Under the pieces are notes generated by a model. The model was not told the DNA's origin. It did not search any database and saw nothing but the letters and a program-made list of their open reading frames with translations. From Trichoplax sp. H2 (lineage: Eukaryota; Placozoa; Uniplacotomia; Trichoplacea): a stretch of DNA of 44,559 bases. The position numbers and the translations under genes were made by a program. How positions within the stretch are numbered: the stretch's first letter is position 1; each line of letters starts with the position of its first letter. The stretch covers positions 1 to 44,559 of the forward strand of contig NOWV01000340.1 in the NCBI GenBank assembly GCA_003344405.1, written 5' to 3'. Shown here in pieces: positions 37,005 through 44,559 of this stretch.

Positions 37005-37994
37005 TCAATTGAAACTCGGTAAGATTTTTCTTAATTTTGCACGTAATTGACTATTTGTTAAGGAATATATAACAGGATTCATAGCTGTATTGCTGAATAC
37101 AAGTAATAAAGACACAATATTTAAATAAGTAGGTTTATCAAGATTGAATATATTACGTGTTTGGTAACTGTCAACACTATATGCCAGCCAGGGAAGCCAA
37201 CAAATAATATTTGTTCCTACCAGTAAGACCGTAGTTCTAATTGATCGTCTTAACGTACTGTTCGCAGTTAAATCTTGTACAGATTTTCGGTAAGCCACAT
37301 AAAACATAATTCCATAGCTAAGCATGATCACAAACATAATAATAATAATATAAAACATTAGTAAGGCATGTATCAAGTAGTTTTCTTGAAATTTTTCAAA
37401 AGAGATCGCACAAAAATATAGCAGAAAATAACGTCCCAAACCATATTTTTGCAATCCAAGCGTGGGTGTAATCCCAAATATTAACGGTATAAGCCAAATA
37501 TATAATGTTATAATGATACATTTTTTAGGAGTAATGATGGAACTATAACGAAAGGGCTTGATAACTGCATAAAAACGGTCAACACTAATTGCTGATGTAG
37601 ACGATAACGAAGCCAAATATAGCATAAGTACGAAAAATCCTTGTAATTGGCATATGAAATGGCCTGGATAGCCTATTAGCGATGTAAGAATAATAAGTGG
37701 TAAAACAATCAGTCCATTTAGAAAATCGACTAAAGCTAGGTTTCCAATGAGCAAATTGTTCATGTTGTGCAAGATAGGATTACGATACAAGGTGATTAAA
37801 TTAAATAGATTAAGTGGAATGGATATCATGCTGAAAATAGATAGAACAACAGCGTATATGACGGCTTTCGCAGGGTTGTATATGAATTGTATGTTTGGGC
37901 TAGATATTGATTGGTTGGTAGCCAAATTTAAGACATTTGTATTAAACTGTGTAAGTGGTGGGCTTATCTGGGTAGTGGTCAAGCTGTTGGCCAT
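37005..37994 (-). CDS. Rhodopsin-class GPCR (GPCR-4), opsin-like family without retinal lysine
   Basis: An intact single-exon receptor of 329 residues. Landmarks are N62 in TM1, N85 and D90 in TM2 and C115-QLQ-GFF at TM3. TM3 ends D139-R140-F141, the only member with Phe here. W167 lies in TM4, C195 in loop 2 within KYGLGRY...CAISFE, and C265-W266-L-P268 in TM6. TM7 has N306-P-x-x-Y310, with F300 at the retinal lysine position. There is one N-terminal glycosylation site (NQS) and the C-tail is short. It differs most from the others after TM3 (KPFRY instead of NPFGY or NPYGY). Its loop 3 is nearly the same as that of GPCR-1 (RKSVQDLTANS against RKTVQDLTRNS). I chose the ATG at 37994; the frame is open a few codons further, but without an ATG. 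Confidence 0.95.
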   Translation of the reverse strand: MANSLTTTQISPPLTQFNTNVLNLATNQSISSPNIQFIYNPAKAVIYAVVLSIFSMISIPLNLFNLITLYRNPILHNMNNLLIGNLALVDFLNGLIVLPLIILTSLIGYPGHFICQLQGFFVLMLYLASLSSTSAISVDRFYAVIKPFRYSSIITPKKCIIITLYIWLIPLIFGITPTLGLQKYGLGRYFLLYFCAISFEKFQENYLIHALLMFYIIIIMFVIMLSYGIMFYVAYRKSVQDLTANSTLRRSIRTTVLLVGTNIICWLPWLAYSVDSYQTRNIFNLDKPTYLNIVSLLLVFSNTAMNPVIYSLTNSQLRAKLRKILPSFN

Positions 37995-40900
37995 AATCTT
38001 TGGTTTGATTTGTTGCTTCACTGCTAACGAGAACTATGAAGTATGTATGATAAAAAGACTCCTTACATAAGTGCCGCCCTTAAATCCTATTAGCCATGAT
38101 TTTTTTTAATTAGATGTTCTTCTGCAGTTGATGAAATTTAACTGAAAAAGCAGATAAAATCTTTCTTAAATTAATTATCAACATGAGTAAACATCAATTT
38201 AACGCGTAAAGTTATTTAATTATCAAAAGGTTTCCTGATACTGTCAGAACTATTCGATAGCATTTAATATATCATTCACGTTAATCTTCAGCACACTAGA
38301 TTAACAGTATGTGCAAATTATTTTATCAATTTAGAAGTCATAAATACTTTTTGAAATCTTCTTTCGAAGAAATAATAAATCATTTATATTGAACAAGTAT
38401 GGCATATAATAACAGTAAATTAGTTCATTTGTTATAAAGATAAATTCTAATAATTAATATTTGAATTTATTGTATGGAATATACGTCAGTGCTCTTAATT
38501 TATATGCAAGTTAGCTGAACTTAAAGCGAAAAAAGAATTTCTATTTGATCAGTTTCCGCATCATAAGAATTTGCTTACCTGCTACTGCGCCGTCCAACAC
38601 GTGACAATAAGTGATATTAAAATGAAAACTATAATAAAATACTTTTCAATTATTATATTTTGAACTATTGATGTTGCAAGATTTTAGTATTATTTATTCG
38701 ATACCTCAAATGAGTTTCAACTGTATTCTGAGATGCTATTTTGCAATAGAATATCGTAATTATGTTCAGTTCAGCGGAAAGGCTCAATTAAAAGTTAAGC
38801 AGGAAATTAATCTAATTCTAGATAACTTTTATTGCTTACTTTTAAATCTACATGCATTTGCGAATAAAGTGCACATTTTCAGTGTTGTTGATGGTTAAAA
38901 TTTTCGGTAACCTTCTTGTGCTATTTGTACATTGTCAACTTTCAATTTTTAATTTTAAAGATGGTCGTTGTCATTCAATAGCATACAACAGCAATTTATG
39001 AACACACTAAGATATTACTGAATATTATATGTATTCAATTTTTCGTACTCATAGAATTATGACAAATTGTAAACATACTTGCTAGTATCTTTTATCGTAA
39101 TTATTCACAATTACCTGGATTCGCGTTCGCTTATTTAGGCAGAGTATCTGTATTACCGCATGAATTGCCGTAAAGAATATATTAATAAATTGATGAATTA
39201 AATGTTCTTACTTTATGATCGAGATTAAATTTGCACTTGCTGTAAGAGCAACTGCTATATAATGGCTAGTCTTTCGTGAATTGTATGTTGTATAGTAACG
39301 GATATTAAACATGATAGCATCGATGAATTAGTTATAGCTAAATTGTAGGCCAATTATCTAAAAATAGCCATCAGAAGCTTATGTTTGTAAACAGTATCGC
39401 ATGGTATTGCAAGGAAATTAAGTATAAATTCATCTTTCTAACATGTAAATGCTATCAAAGAGTAACCTGTGCAAGCTCTCAGAATTGCCATACAATCAAT
39501 CCTTCAATATTTGTCAACATAAAATTTCGAACTATCTAAGTCACTAAGGGATTAATAAGTTCGACTGAAAAATGGCTACCCCCAATTTCATGAACTGGAA
39601 GTTTCATTTCTTCTTATTCATGTCGAAACAATGATTTGGAACTCTCAGCTAATTATCAACCTTACGGGCGATATGAAATAATCGAGCATATATTTTACTA
39701 GTACTCCCATTTGTAATGGCCTTTTGCTTAACGTAATCGTGTAAAAGACGATAGATCCCAGAAAATGTAAGATGCTATAAATAATAATTTCCTTAATTTA
39801 GTATGCTATTGTAATTTATTGATATTATTCACGAAGATTAGTATTGGAAAGCTAGACAATACGCTGCCGTAGCAAGTGATATAATGTAGGTAAAAATAGT
39901 CATAGGTGAGATTGAGCAGTAATCTAAGCGCAAAACATAGTAAACACATGCATGTTAACTTGAACGTAGAATATATTAATCAAATTTTAGGTTTAAAATG
40001 TGAAAAATTGCTGATTGACTGATTGATTCAAATTTAATACGCACGATTTATTACGGTATGATATAAGTAAAATTTATTTACTACTACACTATGTTTCGGT
40101 AAAAAAGCTATTGAGAAGTTGTCAGTTACTAATTGCCAGTTCGCCCTTAGGGAAGTACTCTTGGATTAACGTTGGAAGCAGTAATTTATATAAAAACCCT
40201 AGTACAAAGGATATCATTAACAGTATAGGTACAGCACAATAGTATTTAAGGAAATGAACTCCGAGGGTATTATGTTACGGTACATTGAATGATCTTAGTT
40301 GGACTTAAATATCTTTTTAGTAAATTGCATGAAATTTGAGAACAATTCAATTATTACAGTAAGATGATATTTAATGTACTTATCGTAAAATATTTATGAT
40401 AGCTTTTGATGAATTATTTCGAATTTCTGTTAAAATGGCTACTTTTACATTTTAGAATTGGCTGCATTTGTCTTGAGCCGTTTCTTAAAATTTGCGAATT
40501 TTACAGTTGCTGTACGCGCAACGCGGAAATAACCTGAAGTTCTATGTAATTAATATCATATGTTATCGATAAATACAAGGGTATTAAAATCGATAACCGT
40601 AAAGCGACAGGAAGCAATTAACTATCATTTATCGTGATTTTATATTTCAGCTTCCTTAATTTTGTTTAATGAATGGCTTTCTCTTATGTAAATAATTGTA
40701 ATCAAATCAATGATGCCATATTATACTATATAACCCGCAGAATAGTAATTTAGTTAGTATTGTTACTATATTACGCTTTTTATAATGAGAGGAGGCCATT
40801 GCGATATTCTATATTCTTTTCAATTACTCTTGCAAATAATTCTCTTTAACTTTTAAAAAATTATCTCATGATATTTAGTATTGGAGATGATAAATTTATT

Positions 40901-43900
40901 TGGGATATTTTACTAAATTTACGATATATTATAGGATTTTTAACAATGAACAGATTTTAGTGCTAACTTATATTTCTTAAATATTGTAGTATTTTTAAAG
41001 ATTTGCTTTGTATATAGAATACTTCTAGAGGTGTATGGTGCTCTTTTCAATTAACAATACTGGTCCAACAAATAAAGATACAAATGCCTTGAATCTTGCT
41101 CGTAAACCTCAATAGTCTCATAACTTGCAATTACAAAATTGCAATGGAATGCTATATGGTGTACAATGTCTTAACAGTTAAGAAAAAATTATTACACGAC
41201 ACGGTAAAGAAAGATATTTTCACATCCATTTCGCATCAAGTATACACTTAACATCTTGATGAGAGTGAATGGTCAATGCAATGAGTCATACCGAATGAGA
41301 GATGCGAGAAGGATATTCTAAATTATAGACTAGTCAAGTCTCAGGCTCCATTAAGTTTTTTAGTGATACTTAGAAATAAACGTTAGAATTAAAAACGTAC
41401 TACTTGGCTGTTATTTAATGCTTTTTGACATTCTCTTTAAAAGATTTCAAATAAAAAAGGTCATTATATAGCAGATATTTCTATAGACAGACGTTGAAAG
41501 CCTAATTAAATGATACTTAATAGCTTTTTTCTGCATTAAACTTTGTCTGTCAAATTGTATCAAGACAAGATGTAATACAATTTCGCTAGTTTATATATTA
41601 TGTCGGCTACCATTCGATGAATTTACAGTAAAGGGGTTAAATCGATCATAGAATGCTAAATTTAGCATTTTACTCTTATGCTATCACATCTTTATGGCGA
41701 TAAAGAAAGTGACATGACAATAACTTTTAAAAACAGGAAAAAAACATCCGTTAGAAATGGATACTATTGTAGATTGTAGTTGCAAGTCCTATTAATATTG
41801 GTAAAGCTGTTAACGCACAATCAAGTTAGCGTTTACTAGAGTCAACTTCACAGTAGATAGTTTTCAATGTCTAAACGAAAGAAAATTTATTAGTTCAAGT
41901 AGCTTAACTATTAAGTCCTTCTTGAGAAAATACAGATTAAACCAACGTCAAGACCAAATTAACGATCAAAGATTCTTCAATTAATTGTATCCTAAATACT
42001 CCCAGCAAATCTGGCAAATCAATAATAAAACTAGAACCAGAATTTAGCATTCTTATGCATATCTTGTTATTGATAAACATTATTTTCTTTTAAAATTATT
42101 GTAAAAGTGAATTAAAAATGATATTTAATTTCAAATTTCCTTCATATAGCGATTGAAATCATCGAGATATTATCATTGAGAGGTCAAGTTTCGATCTGCT
42201 GTAAAATAACTCAGTTGATAATTTGATCGACAGTAGTAACCCGTTTAAATTCAAGATTTTAGAAAATAGCAGGAATACATATTCACTTCTAGTAAGCGGC
42301 AACTTTAAAAACTATTGCTGATATTTGCAATTTGCTAGCGAACTACTCATTTAATTATAGAAAGGAGTAAAATGGGGCTATTATGAAGCATCACCATAAC
42401 ACTTAAATATAAAGATACTGGCATCGCGAAGGAGTTCTGACCTGTAATTAAAGCATAGACTTTATCTAGTAACAATAGATATTTACAATTTAGATCCATT
42501 ACCGTTATAATCTATAGTTATAGTTTTAAATGTATGCTGAATGTAGGCCTAATTGATAAATGCCCAGTACTTGATTGTATTTGAATGTGCAGAAATACAA
42601 CGTTGTATTTTAACGCTAGTATCATGGCTAGCTATATTAAAGTTTAGACTGATATTCCGATAGTCAATATAATAATACATTGGCTGATTTATGAAAGATT
42701 TTATGAGTAGCTTTTAATTAAAGAAATCTAATTATACAAATTATCAATTAAAATTAAAATAGCTAGTTTCATTTTCGTGAGTAAAAAATCTTAAAAAAAA
42801 ATTTATATCATTTATGAAATGACTAATTCCTCACCTTAAACTTATTGAATGCTATAATAAATTGATAACTATAAATTATAAAAACAAACCTGTATTAAAT
42901 TGCACACTGTCCTGCAAGTTATAATTTCAAAACCTTGAAAAAATTTTTCTGTAGTCACGATCACGCAATCAGTAGAACGGAGCAGAGTAAATCACTTCTT
43001 TGCCCGAATAGAATATTTATAAGATTTGGTAAGAAAAATGATCACGTGGTCGTAAAAGTTAGCATATCTTAGTCAATAAACTAATTATTATTATATGTCT
43101 ACATTTATAATTGAATGAATGAATTATGAATCGATCTTTCAAAAAATAATATTACTAGTTATATTATACTGGCATATATGTTATTATTACGTATGTTATA
43201 TAAAATGATAAATTTTATATGGTTGAAAATTTTGCATTTGAAAAGCTTTACGGTTAAACATTCAGAGAGTAAATAGCAGAAGTTGTTACAGCTGAAACGG
43301 CGGTGAACTACAGTGCTATTGTTATACAATCTTAAAAATACTGATCCGTAGTATTTCTTTACGATATCTGCAACTAATGATAATAGACGTAAATATCCGT
43401 TATTTTGACAGCTTTTCTCTGCTGCTAAAATATTTCAAGTCCGTCGTTAAGAAACTATTTGATTGCTTTTGTTGTCTACTACTCCAGTTACCTCTAAATC
43501 GAGTATAAATATCACTTTTACTCCACCATCGTGAACCTGACTATGAGTTCTCGAAGAAAATGGATAATCACCAATTGTGATATACCTTTAAATCAAATAT
43601 TTTATTACTAAATACCATGCCATTGTTCTGAAACGGCACATAGTGAAAAAAACATCGTTTCAATGCATACGTATTTTTAACGAAAATAAACTTAAGCGTA
43701 ATTGATTATGACGATCTACTAGGCGGATAAATAATGCCAGTCTATCACAATGCACTTTTGTTCGGATAGTATTTGTAAGTGCAATTCTGCTGAGCTATTC
43801 ACTAATAATTTTTTATGGTTTATGGCGATAATGTATCAATTCTCTAGTGAAAATTGCTCATCTACAAGGATTAAACTCTTATTCAATTCTCAATTGCAAT

Positions 43901-44559
43901 CCAGTATTTCTTTTATTCGATTCTTAGATTTTTGTGATCCCCAACAGAAATTAAATTAGTAGTTGTCAATATAAAGTTAATCGATAGGTAGTTATAGTCT
44001 CAAGATCGAACTAATTAATTTAAGTTAAGTTTTGACAAATAATTAGATATTGTGATAGGAATTATCCCATCCAAATAATGAACGATTCTACAAAATCTGT
44101 TGATTTAGATCGAATAATGCTATAAATTCGTTAATTTCAATTATACTACAATCATGCTCCAAATATGCTCTAGTTTACAATATTTTCACATGATATAAAT
44201 AACCTAAGCATTAATTGCCAAAGTCTGCTTTATTACTTTAGTACCTAAATATGGTATTCTGGATAACAGTAACTGCTAAATGTAAGGAGCACGGACTCAT
44301 TCCTCAAAATTAATACGAAAAATTAGTTACCATCATAAATTAATATTGTAGCCCTCAATTAAACCGAAGGAAATATTTACTCTATCAATTTTAAGTTCAT
44401 TATTCGAATCAAACTAGAACGCTTTAATTGTAGTAACAATATCGGAGAATAAATTTCTTCAATTTATATTAAGAAATGATGCACTTGATGTACAATGGTT
44501 TATCAAAAGGTTAATAAAAATCAACAAATTATCCTGTTTTTGCTTAGTTAAGATTGAAA
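37995..44559. other. Intergenic DNA, 5' side of GPCR-4
   Basis: About 6.5 kb without a supported gene. Frames at 38668-38898 and 43750-43959 (plus) are of chance length. A TGTTACGGTAC at 40273 resembles an LTR start, but no matching end was found. A perfect 18-bp palindrome lies at 41652-41669. If the gene spacing continued, the next receptor would be expected at about 48 kb, outside the window. Confidence 0.45.
41652..41669. repeat. Perfect 18-bp palindrome
   Basis: AATGCTAAATTTAGCATT is its own reverse complement. It could be a dimeric protein-binding site or chance in AT-rich DNA. Confidence 0.6.

Noticed and set aside
4265-37994. Calling the receptors true opsins
   Set aside because: The retinal lysine in TM7 is absent in all four, and no carboxylate sits at the usual counterion position in TM3.

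Overview
The window looks like nuclear DNA of an invertebrate animal. It holds four full-length, intron-free rhodopsin-class (class A) G-protein-coupled receptor genes. The DNA is about 30% G+C by eye, CpG is not obviously depleted, and there are polymorphic transposon insertions and two 20-N scaffold gaps. No operons, ribosome-binding sites, tRNA, rRNA or CRISPR were found. A compact, AT-rich, early-branching animal such as a placozoan is my best guess. That rests on general knowledge and is not proven here.

Layout: all four receptor genes are on the minus strand, at 4265-5251 (GPCR-1), 15238-16246 (GPCR-2), 26636-27634 (GPCR-3) and 37005-37994 (GPCR-4). Their start codons are 10.4 to 11.4 kb apart. 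Each encodes about 328 to 335 residues with seven membrane segments. They are clear paralogues of one family. GPCR-2 carries a one-base frameshift in a run of six A, so it is either a very young pseudogene or an assembly error. The family has opsin-like spacing around the TM3 cysteine, in TM2 and in extracellular loop 2. The retinal-binding lysine position in TM7 is Leu or Phe in all four, so they are not light receptors of the usual kind. The third intracellular loop is strongly conserved and the N-termini differ, which suggests common intracellular coupling and different ligands.

Between the genes lie about 40 kb without a recognisable protein gene. I found a family of solo long terminal repeats (LTRs) there. 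They have TG...CA ends, a short inverted repeat just inside each end, and 5-bp target duplications. The best copies are 14717-15116 (duplication GTATT) and 19305-19924 (duplication ATAAC). Weaker copies are 11219-11660, 23427-23985 and 35255-35595, and a fragment lies at 29610-29727.

Both scaffold gaps are flanked by about 180-bp near-identical repeats. At the second gap the two sides are the filled and the empty allele of the LTR insertion. At the first gap one side carries a hAT-like insertion. Both gaps are therefore best read as two haplotypes laid end to end. The rest consists of small repeats, hairpins and a few weak exon-like open frames, noted with low confidence.
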